From positions 11,080,587-11,144,586 of the forward strand of contig OX246743.1 in assembly GCA_945910005.1 (NCBI GenBank): a stretch of 64,000 nt of DNA, written 5' to 3'. Positions 51,260-63,100 of the stretch are shown piece after piece. This stretch comes from Isoperla grammatica. Lineage: Eukaryota > Arthropoda > Insecta > Plecoptera > Perlodidae. The notes under the pieces were generated by a model. It was not told the DNA's origin. It worked only from the letters and a program-made list of their open reading frames with translations, and did no database searches. The position numbers and the translations under genes were made by a program. Within the stretch, counting starts at the first letter, position 1. Every line of letters starts with the position of its first letter.

Positions 51260-51340
51260 ATCGTGAGGCATAGCGTACGCGGTAGCGTCGTGGACTAGTG
51301 TTTTAGAGGTCCGGGGTTCGAGACCCGTTACCACCACGAT
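51260..51340 (+). pseudogene. tRNA-Thr(AGU)-like module B of element 4 (degenerate)
   Basis: The A box TAGCGTACGCGG is at 51271-51282 and the B box GGTTCGAGACC at 51315-51325, with seven T at 51340-51346. TAGC and TGGC both fit the TRGC start of the A-box consensus. The 3' part reads GTTACCACCACGA. The promoter is intact but the acceptor pairing is still defective. Confidence 0.7.
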
Positions 51341-54300
51341 TTTTTTCTTCCATATTCAGAGCAGCAAAGTTGAGAAGGGTTTACTAAGGGGAAATTATTT
51401 TTTCAAGCGCTCGTAGCTAAAAAACGTGTGGTTCAAATTTGTTTCTGTATTTTTTTTATTTTTTTTGCGTTAATTATCTTGACAATAAAACGCCTAACAA
51501 TCTCCCCAATGTGGCTCTCGTCACACTGTCATACTTGCGGCCCTCTTTGCAATCAAAACGCCTAACAATTTCCCCAATGTGGCTCTCGTCACACCTTCAT
51601 ACTTGCGGCCCTCTTTTTAATCCAAGTGCCTAACAATCTCCCGGATGTGGCTCTCGTCACTCCGCCATACTTGCGGCCCTCTTTGCAATCCAAGCGCCTA
51701 ACAATCTCGCCACTTCGCCATTCTTGCGGCCCTCTTTTTAATCCAAGCGTCTAACAATCTCCCCAATGTGGCTCTCGTCACTCCACCATACTTGCGGCCC
51801 TCTTTGCAATCAAAACGCCTAACAATCTCCCCAATGTGGCTCTCGGCACTCCATCATACTTGCGGCCCTCTTTACAATCCAAGTGCCTTAAATCTCCCCA
51901 ATGTGGCTCTCGCCACTCCGCCATACTTGCGGCCCTCTTTTGCAATCCAAGCGCCTAACAATCTCCGCAATGTCTCTCTCGTCACTTCACCATACTTGCG
52001 GCCCTCTTTGCAATCAGAGCGCCTCATTATCTCCCCGATGCGTCTCTCGCCACTCCGTCATACTTGCGGCCCTCTTTGCAATCCAAGCGCCTAACAATCT
52101 CCCCAATGTGGCTCTCGTCACTCCACCATACTTGCGGCCCTCTTTGCAATCCAAGCGCCTTACAAACTCCCCAATGTGGATCTCGTCACTCCGTCATACT
52201 TGCGGCCCTATTTGAAATCAAAACGCCTAACAATCTCCCCAATGTGGCTCTCGTCACACCGTCATTCTTGCGGCCCTCTTTGCAATCCAAGCGCCTAACA
52301 ATTTCCCCAATGTGGCTCTCGTCACACCGTCATTCTTGCGGCCCTCTTTGCAATCCAAGCGCCTAACAATCTCCCCAATGTGGCTCTCGTCACACCGCTA
52401 AACTTGCGGCCCTATTTGCAATCCAAGCGCCTAACAATCTCCCCAATGTGGCTCTCGTCACTCCACCATACTTGCGGCCCTCTTTGCAATCGAAGGTCCT
52501 CATTTCTCCCTTATGTGGCTCTCGCCACTCCGCCATACTTGCGGCCCTCTTTGTAATCCAAGTGCCTAACAATCTCCCTAATGTGGCTCTCGCCACTCCG
52601 TCATACTTGGGGCCCTCTTTGCAATCCAAGCGCCTAACAATCTCCCCATTGTGGCTCTCGTCACTCCACTATACTTGCGGCCCTCTTTGCAATCCAAGCG
52701 CCTAACAAACTCCCCAATGTGGCTCTCGTCACTCCGTCATACTTGCGGCCCTCTTTGCAATCCAAGCGCCTAGCAAACTCCCCAATGTGGCTCTCGTCAC
52801 TCCGTCATACTTGCGGCCCTCTTTGCAATCAAAACGCATAGCATCTCCCCAATGTGGCTCTCGGCACTCCATCATACTTGCGGCCCTCTTTGTAATCCAA
52901 GCGCCTAACAATCTCGCCACTTCGCCATTCTTGCGGCCCTCTTTTTAATCCAAGCGTCTAACAATCGCCCCAATGTGGCTCTCGTCACTCCACAATACTT
53001 GCGGCCCTCTTTGCAATCCAAATGCCTAACATCTCCCTAATGTGGCTCTCGCCACTCCGCCATACTTGCGGCCCTCTTTGCGATCCAAGCGCCTAACAAT
53101 CTCCCCAATGTGGCTCCCGTCACTCGGTCATACTTGCGGCCCTCTTTGCAATCCAAGCGCCATACAATCTCTCCAATGTGGCTCTCGTCACACCGCCATA
53201 CTTGCGGCCCTCTTTGCATTCAGAGCGCCTAACAATCGCCTTACAATCACCCCAATGTGGCACTTTCACTCCGTCAATCTTGCGGCCCTCTTTGCAATCC
53301 AAGCGCCTAACAATCTCTCCAATGTGGCTCTCGTCACTCCGTCATACTTGCGGCCCTCTTTGCAATCCAAGCGCCTTACAATCTCTCCAATGTGGCTCTC
53401 GTCACACCGCCATACTTGCGGCCCTCTTTGCAATCAGAGCGCCTAACAATCGCCTTACAATCTCCCCAATGTGGCACTTTCACTCCGTCACTCTTGCGGC
53501 CCTCTTTGCAATCCAAGCGCCTAACAATCTCTCCAATGTGGCTCTTGTCACTCCGTCATACTTGCGGCCCTCTTTGCAATCCAAGCGCCTTACAATCTCC
53601 CAAATGTGGCTCTCGTCACACCGCCATACTCGCGGCCCTCTTTGCAATCCAAGCACCTAACAATCTCCCTAATGTGGCTCTCGCCACTCCGTCATACTTG
53701 CGGCCCTCTTTGCAATCCAAGCGCCTAACAATCTCCCCAATGTGGCTCTCGTCACTCTACCATACTTGCGGCCCTCTTTGAAATCCAAGTGCCTTACAAT
53801 CTCCTCAATGTGGCTCTCGTCACATCGCCATACTTGTAGCCCTCTTTGCAATCCAAGCGCCTTACAATCTCCCCAATGTGGCTCTCGTCACACCGCCATA
53901 CTTGCGGCCCTCTTTGCAATCCAAGCGCCTTACAATCTCCCCAACGTGGCTCTCGTCACACCGCCATACTTGCGGCCCTCTTTGCAATCCAAGCGCCTAA
54001 CAATCTCTCCAATGTAACTCTCGCCACTCCGTCATACTTGCGGCCCTCTTTGCAATCCAAGCGCCTTGCAATATGCCCAATGTGGCTCTCGTCACACCGT
54101 CATACTTGCGGCCCTCTTTGCAATCCAAGCGCCTAACAAACTCCCCAATGTGGCTCTCGTCACCCCGTCATACTTGCGGCCCTCTTTGCAATCCAAGCGC
54201 CTAACAATCTCCCCAATGTGGCTCTCATCACTTTACCATACTTGCGGCCCTCTTTGCCATCCAAGCGCCTAACAATCTCCCCAATGTGGCTCTTGTCACA

Positions 54301-54372
54301 CGGTCATACTTGCGGCCCTCTTTGCAATCCAAGCGCCTTACAATCTCCCAAATGTGGCTCTCGTCACACCGC

Positions 54373-54848
54373 CATACTTGCGGCCCTCTTTGCAATCCAA
54401 GCGCTTTACAATCTCCCTAGTGTTACTCTCGTCATTTCGTTAGACTTGCGACCCTCTTTGCAATCCAAGCGCCTAACAATCTCCCCAATGTGGCTCTCGT
54501 CACTCGATCATACTTGCGGCCCTCTTTACAATCCAAAAGCCTTAAATCTCCCCAATGTGGCTCTCGCCACTCCGCCATACTTGCGGCTCTCTTTTGCAAT
54601 CCAAGCGCCTAACAATCTCCCCAATGTCTCTCTTGTCACTCCACCATACTTGCGGCCCTCTTTGCAATCAGAGCGCCTCATTATCTCCCCGATGCGGCTC
54701 TCGCCACTCCGTCATACTTGCGGCCCTCTTTGCAATCCAAGCGCCTAACAATCTCCCCAATGTGGCTCTCGTCACTCCACCATACTTGCGGCCCTCTTTG
54801 CAATCCAAGCGCCTAACAAACTCCCCAATGTGGCTCTCGTCACTCCGT
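54373..54848 (+). repeat. 476-bp exact tandem duplication, copy 1
   Basis: This is seven monomers (7 x 68 = 476) repeated immediately downstream. Private marks in both copies are GTGTTACTCTC, TTGCGACCCTC, CACTCGATCATAC, AATCCAAAAGCC, TTGCGGCTCTC and TCTCTCTTGTC. By eye the two copies show no difference, which suggests one of the youngest rearrangements in the window. Confidence 0.9.
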
Positions 54849-55324
54849 CATACTTGCGGCCCTCTTTGCAATCCAAGCGCTTTACAATCTCCCTAGTGTT
54901 ACTCTCGTCATTTCGTTAGACTTGCGACCCTCTTTGCAATCCAAGCGCCTAACAATCTCCCCAATGTGGCTCTCGTCACTCGATCATACTTGCGGCCCTC
55001 TTTACAATCCAAAAGCCTTAAATCTCCCCAATGTGGCTCTCGCCACTCCGCCATACTTGCGGCTCTCTTTTGCAATCCAAGCGCCTAACAATCTCCCCAA
55101 TGTCTCTCTTGTCACTCCACCATACTTGCGGCCCTCTTTGCAATCAGAGCGCCTCATTATCTCCCCGATGCGGCTCTCGCCACTCCGTCATACTTGCGGC
55201 CCTCTTTGCAATCCAAGCGCCTAACAATCTCCCCAATGTGGCTCTCGTCACTCCACCATACTTGCGGCCCTCTTTGCAATCCAAGCGCCTAACAAACTCC
55301 CCAATGTGGCTCTCGTCACTCCGT
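54849..55324 (+). repeat. 476-bp exact tandem duplication, copy 2
   Basis: This is the second copy of the seven-monomer block. It ends where AAGTGCCTAACATC replaces AAGCGCTTTAC. A shorter related order exists at 38160-38580 and 43890-44310, which have GTGTTACTC but TTGCGGCCCTC, so the GACCC and CAAAAGCC marks arose after this lineage separated. Confidence 0.9.
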
Positions 55325-58300
55325 CATACTTGCGGCCCTCTTTGCAATCCAAGTGCCTAACATCTCCCCAATGTGGCTCTCGGCACTCCCCCATACTTGC
55401 GGCCCTCTTTGCAATCCAAGCGCTTTACAATACCCCTAGTGTTGCTCTCGTCATTTCGTTAGACTTGCGGCCATCTTTGCAATCCAAGCGCCTAACAATC
55501 TCCCCAATGTGGCTCTCGTCACACCGTCATACTTGCGGCCCTCTTTGCAATCCAAGTGCCTCACAATCTCCCCAAGGTGGCACTTTCAATCCGTCACTCT
55601 TGCGGCCCTCTTTGCAATCCAAGCGCCTTACAATCTCCCCAATGTGGCTCTCGTCACACCGCCATACTCGCGGCCCTCTTTGCAATCAGAGCGCCTAACA
55701 ATCGCCTTACAATCTCCCTAATGTGGCTCTCGATACTCCACCATACTTGCGGCCCTCTTTGCAATCCAAGCGCCTTACAATCTCCCCAATATGGCTCTCG
55801 TCACTCCACCATACGTGCGGCCCTCTTTGCAATCAAGACGCCTAACAATCTCCCCAATGTGGCTCTTGGCACTCCACCATACTTGCGGCCCTCTTTAAAA
55901 TCCAAGTGCCTAACATCTCCCCAATGTGGCTCTCGTCACTCCACCATACTTGCGGCCCTCTTTGCAATCAAAACGCCTAACAATCTCCCCAATGTGGCTC
56001 TCGCCACTCCGCCATACTCGCGGCCCTCTTTTGCAATCCAAGCGCCTAACAATCTCCCCAATGTGTCTCTATTCACTCCACAATACTTGCGGCCCTCTTT
56101 GCAATCAGAGCGCCTAATTAGCTCCCCGATGCGGCTCTCGCCACTCCGTCATACTTGCGGCCCTCTTTGCAATCAAAGCGCCTAACAATCTCCCCAGTGG
56201 GGCTCTCACCACTCCGTCATACTTGCGGCCCTCTTTTCAATCCAAGCGTCTAACAATCTCTCCAGTGTTGCTCTCGCCACTCCGTCATACTTGCGGCCCT
56301 CTTTGCAATCCAAGCGCCTAACAATCTCCCCAATGTGGCTCTCGTCACTCCACCATACCTGCGGCCCTCTTTGCAATCCAAAGGCCTTACAAACTCCCCA
56401 ATGTGGCTCTCGTCATTCCGTCATACTTGCGGCCCTCTTTGCAATCCAAGCGCCTTACAAACTCCCCAATGTGTCTCTCGTCACTCCGTCATACTTGCGG
56501 CCCTCTTTGCAATCCAAGCGCCTAACAATCTCCCCAATGTGGCTCTCACCACTCCACCATACTTGCAGCCCTCTTTGCAATCCAAGTGCCTAACATCTCC
56601 CTAATGTGGCTCTCGCCACTTCGCCATACTTGCGGCCCTCTTTGCAATCCAAGCGCCTAACAATCTCCCCAGTGAAGCTCTCACCACTCCGTCATACTTG
56701 CGGCCCTCTTTTCAATCCAAGCGTCTAACAATCTCCCCAATGTGGCTCTCGACACTCCGTCATACTTGCGGCCCTCTTTGCAATCCAAGCGCCTTGCAAT
56801 CTCCCCAATGTGGCTCTCAACACACCGCCATACTTGCGGCCCTCTTTGCAATCAAAACGCCTAACAATCTCCCCGATGTGGGCTCTCGTCACACCGTTAA
56901 ACTTGCGGCCCTATTTGCAATCCAAGCGCCTAACAATCTCCCCAATGTGGCTCTCGTCACTCCACCATACTTGCGGCCCTCTTTGCAATCGAAGTGCCTC
57001 ATTTCTCCCTTATGTGGCTCTCGCCACTCCGCCATACTTGCGGCCCTCTTTGTAATCCAAGCGCCTAACAATCTCCATAATTTGGCTCTCGCCACTCCGT
57101 CATACTTGCGGCCCTCTTTGCAATCCAAACGCCTAACAATCTCCCCAATGTGGCTCTCGTCACTTTACTATACTTGCGGCCCTCTTTGCAATCCAAGCGC
57201 CTAACAAACTCCCCAATGTGGCTCTCGTCACTCCGTCATACTTGCGGCCCTCTTTGCAATCCAAGTGCCTTACATCTCCCCAATGTGGCTCTCGGCACTC
57301 CCCATACTTGCGGCCCTCTTTGCAATCCAAGTGCCTAACATCTCCCCAATGTGGCTCTCGCCACTCCGTCATACTTGCGGCCCTCTTTGCAATCCAAGCG
57401 CCTTACAAACTCCCCAATGTGGCTTTCGTCACTCCGTCATACTTGCGGCCCTCTTTGCAATCCAAGCGCCTAACAAACTCCCCAATGTGGCTCTCGTTAC
57501 CCCGTCATACTTGCGGCCCTCTTTGCAATCCAAGCGCCTAACAATCTCCCCAATGTGGCTCTCATCACTTTACCATACTTGCGGCCCTCTTTGCCATCCA
57601 AGCGCCTAACAATCTCCCCAATGTGGCTCTCGTCACTCGGTCATACTTGCGGCCCTCTTTGCAATCCAAACGCCTTACAATCTCCCCAATGTGGCTCTCG
57701 TCACACCGCCATACTTGCGGCCCTCTTTGCAATCCAAGCGCTTTACAATCTCCCTAGTGTTGCTCTCGTTATTTCGTTAGACTTGCGGCCCTCTTTCAAT
57801 CCAAGCGCCTAACAATCTCCCTAATGTGGCTCTCGTCACTCGGTCATACTTGCGGCCCTCTTTGAAATCCAAGAGCCTCACAATCTCCCCAAGGTGGCAC
57901 TTTCACTCCGTCACTCTTGCGGCCCTCTTTGCAATCCAAGCGCCTTACAATCTCCCCAATGTGGCTCTCGTCACACCGCCATACTCGCGGCCCTCTTTGC
58001 AATCAGAGCGCCTAACAATCGCCTTACAATCTCCCTAATGTGGCTCTCGGCACTCCACCATACTTGCGGCCCTCTTTGCAATCCAAGCGCCTTACAATCT
58101 CCCCAATATGGCTCTCGTCACTCCACCATACGTGCGGCCCTCTTTGCAATCAAGACGCCTAACAATCTCCCCAATGTGGCTCTCGGCACTCCACCATACT
58201 TGCGGCCCTCTTTGCAATCCAAGTTCCTCACATCTCCCCAATGTCACTCTCGCCACTCCGCCATACTTGCGGCCCTCTTTGCAATCCAAGCGCCTTACAA

Positions 58301-59668
58301 TCTCCCCAATATGGCTCTCGTCACTCCACCATACTTGCGGCCCTCTTTGCAATCAAAACGCCTAACAATCTCCCCAATGTGGCTCTCGGCACTCCACCAT
58401 ACTTGCTGCCCTCTTTGCAATCCAAGTGCCTAACATCTCCCCAATGTGGCTCTCGCCACGCCGCCATACTCGCGGCCCTCTTTTGCAATCCAAGCGCCTA
58501 ACAATCTCCCCAATGTGTCTCTATTCACTCCACAATACTTGCGGCCCTCTTTGCAATCAGAGCGCCTAATTATCTCCCCGATGCGGCTCTCGCCACTCCG
58601 TCATACTTGCGGCCCTCTTTGCAATCAAACCGCCTAACAATCTCCCCAGTGGGGCTCTCACCACTCCATCATACTTGCGGCCCTCTTTTCAATCCAAGCG
58701 TCTAACAATCTCCCCAGTGTTGCTCTCGCCACTCCGTCATACTTCGGCCCTCTTTGCAATCCAAGCGCCTAAAAATCTCCCCAATGTGGCTCTTGTCACT
58801 CCACCATACCTGCGGCCCTCTTTGCAATCCAAGCGCATAACAAACTCCCCAATGTGGCTCTCGTCACTCCGTCATACTTGCGGCCCTCTTTGCAATCCAA
58901 GCGCCTTACAAACTCCCCAATGTGTCTCTCGTCACTCCGTCATACTTGCGGCCCTCTTTGCAATCCAAGCGCCTAACAATCTCCCCAATGTGGCTCTCAC
59001 CACTCCACCATACTTGCGGCCCTCTTTGCAATCCAAGTTCCTAACATCTCCCTAATGTGGCTCTCGCCACTTCGCCATACTTGCGGCCCTCTTTGCAATC
59101 CAAGCGCCTTACAATCTCCCCAATGTGGCTCTCATCACACCGCCATACTTGCAGGCCTCTTTGCAATCCAAGCGCCTAACAATCTCTCCAATGTGGCTCT
59201 CGTCACACCGCCATACTTGCGGCCCTCTTTGCAATCCAAGCGCCTTGCAATATCCCCAATGTGGCTCTCGTCACACCGCCATACTTGCGGCCCTCTTTGC
59301 AATCAAAACGCCTAACAATCTCCCCGATGTGGGCTCTCGCCACTCCGCCATTCTTGCGGCCCTCTTTGCAATCCAAGCGCCTTACAATCTCCCCAATATG
59401 GCTCTCGTCACTCCACCATACTTGCGGCCCTCTTTGCAATCAAAACGCCTAACAATCTCCCCAATGTGGCTCTCGTCACACCTTCATACTTGCGATCAGA
59501 TCATATTCTTGGATATTTTTTAAATCCAATGAAAGCCTCTTTTTGGAAATCTATCTATATTTGGAGTTACAATTACACTAAGAATGAATAGAGATACAAT
59601 GAGATTCATACCTGCATACATTGAGAGCAGTGTGTTATTTACCAGTGTAAGCGAGGCAATTTCTATCG

Positions 59669-59742
59669 GCTGGCACGGCGTACGCAGTAACGTCGTAGCT
59701 TCGAATACTTGAGGTCTGGGGTTCAAAACCCATTACCCCCAA
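59669..59742 (+). pseudogene. tRNA-like module A of element 5 (degenerate)
   Basis: The A-box-like motif is at 59676-59687 and the B box GGTTCAAAACC at 59720-59730, followed by nine T (59743-59751). The module is the same as in element 4. Confidence 0.65.
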
Positions 59743-59937
59743 TTTTTTTTTCCACCTATTTCACACATTTATATCATTTATATCTCAATTTGCGGCGGTT
59801 TTATTATCAGATCGTATTCTCATGGAAATTTTTTTAAATCCAATGAAACCTTCTGTTCGTAAATCCATATATGTTTCGTTACATGCATACATTGAGAGCC
59901 GTGTGTTATCTATACCAGTCTAAGCGATCCAACTTCC

Positions 59938-60018
59938 ATCGTGAGGCATAGCGTACGCGGTAGCGTCGTGGACTAGTGTTTTAGAGGTCCGGGGTTCGAG
60001 ACCCGTTACCACCACGAT
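59938..60018 (+). pseudogene. tRNA-Thr(AGU)-like module B of element 5 (degenerate)
   Basis: The A box TAGCGTACGCGG is at 59949-59960 and the B box GGTTCGAGACC at 59993-60003, with seven T at 60018-60024. It shares TAGC and GTTACCACCACGA with element 4. Confidence 0.7.
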
Positions 60019-60161
60019 TTTTTTCTTTCATATTCAGAGCAGCAAAGTTGAGAAGGGTTTACTAAGGGGAAATTATTTTTTCAAGCGCTCGTAGCTAAAA
60101 AACGTGTGGTTTAAATTTGTTTCTGTATTTTTTTTTATTTTTTTTGCGTTAATTATCTTGA

Positions 60162-63100
60162 CAATAAAACGCCCAACAATCTCCCCAATGTGGCTCTCGT
60201 CACACCGTCATACTTGCTGCCCTCTTTGCAATCAAAACGCCTAACAATCTCCCCAATGTGGCTCTTGTCACACCTTCATACTTGCGGCCCTCTTTTTAAT
60301 CCAAGCGCCTAACAATCTCCCCGATGTGGCTCTCGTCACTCCGCCATACTTGCGGCCCTCTTTGCAATCCAAGCGCCTAACAATCTCGCCACTTCGCCAT
60401 TCTTGCGGCCCTCTTTTTAATCCAAGCGTCTAACAATCTCCCCAATGTGGCTCTCGTCACTCCACCATACTTGCGGCCCTCTTTGCAATCAAAACGCCTA
60501 ACAATCTCCCCAATGTGGCTCTCGGCACTCCATCATACTTGCGGCCCTCTTTACAATCCAAGTGCATTAAATCTCCCCAATGTGGCTCTCGCCACTCCGC
60601 CATACTTGCGGCCCTCTTTTGCAATCCAAGCGCCTAACAATCTCCCCAATGTCTCTCTCGTCACTTCACCATACTTGCGGCCCTCTTTGCAATCAGAGCG
60701 CCTCATTATCTCCCCGATGCGGCTCTCGCCACTCCGTCATACTTGCGGCCCTCTTTGCAATCCAAGCGCCTAACAATCTCCCCAATGTGGCTCTCGTCAC
60801 TCCACCATACTTGCGGCCCTCTTTGCAATCCAAGCGCCTTACAAACTCCCCAATGTGCATCTCGTCACTCCGTCATACTTGCGGCCCTATTTGCAATCAA
60901 AACGCCTAACAATCTCCCCAATGTGGCTCTCGTCACACCGTCATTCTTGCGGCCCTCTTTGCAATCCAAGCGCCTAACAATCTCCCCAATGTGGCTCTCG
61001 TCACACCGTCATTCTTGCGGCCCTCTTTGCAATCCAAGCGCCTAACAATCTCCCCAATGTGGCTCTCGTCACACCGTTAAACTTGCGGCCCTATTTGCAA
61101 TCCAAGCGCCTAACAATCTCCCCAATGTGGCTCTCGTCACTCCACCATACTGGCGGCCCTCTTTGCAATCGAAGTGCCTCATTTCTCCCTTATGTGGCTT
61201 TCGCCACTCCACCATACTTGCGGCCCTCTTTGTAATCCAAGCGCCTAACAATTTACCTAATATGGCTCTCGCCACTCCGTCATACTTGCGGCCCTCTTTG
61301 CAATCCAAGCGCCTAACAATCTCCCCATTGTGGCTCTCGTCACTCCACTATACTTGCGGCCCTCTTTGCAATCCAAGCGCCTAACAAACTCCCCAATGTG
61401 GCTCTCGTCACTCCGTCATACTTGCGGCCCTCTTTGCAATCCAAGCGCCTAGCAAACTCCCCAATGTGGCTCTCGTCACTCCGTCATACTTGCGGCCCTC
61501 TTTGCAATCAAAACGCATAGCATCTCCCCAATGTGGCTCTCGGCACTCCGTCATACTTGCGGCCCTCTTTGTAATCCAAGCGCCTAACAATCTCGCCACT
61601 TCGCCATTCTTGCGGCCCTCTTTGCAATCCAAGCACCTAACAATCTCCCTAATGTGGCTCTCGCCACTCCGTCATACTTGCGGCCCTCTTTGCAATCCAA
61701 GCGCCTAACAATCTCCCCAATGTGGCTCTCGTCACTCTACCATACTTGCGGCCCTCTTTGAAATCCAAGTGCCTTACAATCTCCTCAATGTGGCTCTCGT
61801 CACACCGCCATACTTGCGGCCCTCTTTGCAATCCAAGCGCCTTACAATCTCCCCAATGTGGCTCTCGTCACACCGCCATACTTGCGGCCCTCTTTGCAAT
61901 CCAAGCGCCTTACAATCTCCCCAACGTGGCTCTCGTCACACCGCCATACTTGCGGCCCTCTTTGCAATCCAAGCGCCTAACAATCTCTCCAATGTAACTC
62001 TCGCCACTCCGTCATACTTGCGGCCCTCTTTGCAATCCAAGCGCCTTGCAATATCCCCAATGTGGCTCTCGTCACACCGTCATACTTGCGGCCCTCTTTG
62101 CAATCCAAGCGCCTAACAAACTCCCCAATGTGGCTCTCGTCACCCCGTCATACTTGCGGCCCTCTTTGCAATCCAAGCGCCTAACAATCTCCCCAATGTG
62201 GCTCTCATCACTTTACCATACTTGCGGCCCTCTTTGCCATCCAAGCGCCTAACAATCTCCCCAATGTGGCTCTCGTCACACAGTCATACTTGCGGCCCTC
62301 TTTGCAATCCAAGCGCCTTACAATCTCCCAAATGTGGCTCTCGTCACACCGCCATACTTGCGGCCCTCTTTGCAATCCAAGCGCTTTACAATCTCCCTAG
62401 TGTTGCTCTCGTCATTTCGTTAGACTTGCGGCCCTCTTTGCAATCCAAGCGCCTAACAATCTCCCCAATGTGGCTCTCGTCACACCGTCATACTTGCGGC
62501 CCTCTTTGCAATCCAAGAGCCTCACAATCTCCCCAAGGTGGCACTTTCACTCCGTCACTCTTGCGGCCCTCTTTGCAATCCAAGCGCCTTACAATCTCCC
62601 CAATGTGGCTCTCGTCACACCGCCATACTTGCGGTTTTCTTTGCAATCAGAGCGCTTAACAATCGCCTTACAATCTCCCCAATGTGGCTCTCGGCACTCC
62701 ACCATACTTGCGGCCCTCTTTGCAATCCAAGCGCCTTACAATCTCCCCAATATGGCTCTCGTCACTCCACCATACGTGCGGCCCTCTTTGCAATCAAGAC
62801 GCCTAACAATCTCCCCAATGTGGCTATTGGCACTCCACCATACTTGCGGCCCTCTTTGCAATCCAAGTGCCTTACATCTCCCTAATGTGGCTCTTGCCAC
62901 TCCGCCATACTTGCGGCCCTCTTTGCAGTCCAAGCGCCTTACAATCTCCCCAATATGGCTCTCGTCACTCCACCATACTTGCGGCCCTCTTTGCAATCAA
63001 AACGCCTAACAATCACCCCAATGTGGCTCTCGGCACTCCACCATACTTGCGGCCCTCTTTGCAATCCAAGTGCCTAACATCTCCCCAATGTGGCTCTCGC

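Larger units (their letters stand above)
50817..51482 (+). repeat. Dimeric tRNA-like element, copy 4
   Basis: This is a 666-bp copy. The halves are 50817-51127 and 51128-51482. It differs from copies 1-3 by nine T after module A, TAGC for TGGC in the second A box, and GTTACCACCACGA for GTTAGACCACGA. Copy 5 shares all three, so 4 and 5 form a pair. The junctions with the satellite are the same as in every other copy. Confidence 0.85.
48400..52944 (+). repeat. 8.68-kb-offset block, copy 1 (carries tRNA-like element 4)
   Basis: This block runs in register with about 57078-61623 at an offset of 8,678 bp, or 8,679 after one added T in the T-rich tail of the element. It includes element 4 and matching flanks. 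Shared private marks are CATTCTTCGG/CATACTTCGG shortening, CCTAAAAATCTCC, CATCATACTTGC and CACTTCACC. The left limit is approximate because the preceding monomers form a three-way repeat. Homology resumes at 53641 after a 699-bp gap in the other copy. Confidence 0.87.
51483..59494 (+). repeat. 68-bp satellite array, segment 5
   Basis: This run of about 118 monomers lies between elements 4 and 5. It has 53-bp short monomers at 51700 and 52907, several 79-bp monomers near 53220, 53430 and 55690, the exact 476-bp duplication at 54373-55324, and a long stretch (about 55.5-58.6 kb) in register with 44.9-48.0 kb at offsets of 10,588-10,656 bp. No gene is seen. Confidence 0.97.
59495..60161 (+). repeat. 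Dimeric tRNA-like element, copy 5
   Basis: This is a 667-bp copy. The halves are 59495-59805 and 59806-60161. It is nearly identical to copy 4 (offset 8,678). Private differences include GGAAATTTTT for GGATATTTTT near 59825, CTTTCATATTC for CTTCCATATTC, GGTTTAAATTTG for GGTTCAAATTTG, and one extra T in the 3' T-rich tail. The downstream monomer reads AAAACGCCCAAC. Confidence 0.85.
57078..61623 (+). repeat. 8.68-kb-offset block, copy 2 (carries tRNA-like element 5)
   Basis: This is the counterpart of 48400-52944. At 61623 the sequence jumps to what corresponds to 53643 in the other copy, and then runs in register with 53641-54500 at offset 7,980 up to about 62480. The change in offset is 699 bp, lost inside a GCGGCCCTCTTT stretch common to all monomers. 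That is the signature of recombination between two monomers. Confidence 0.87.
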
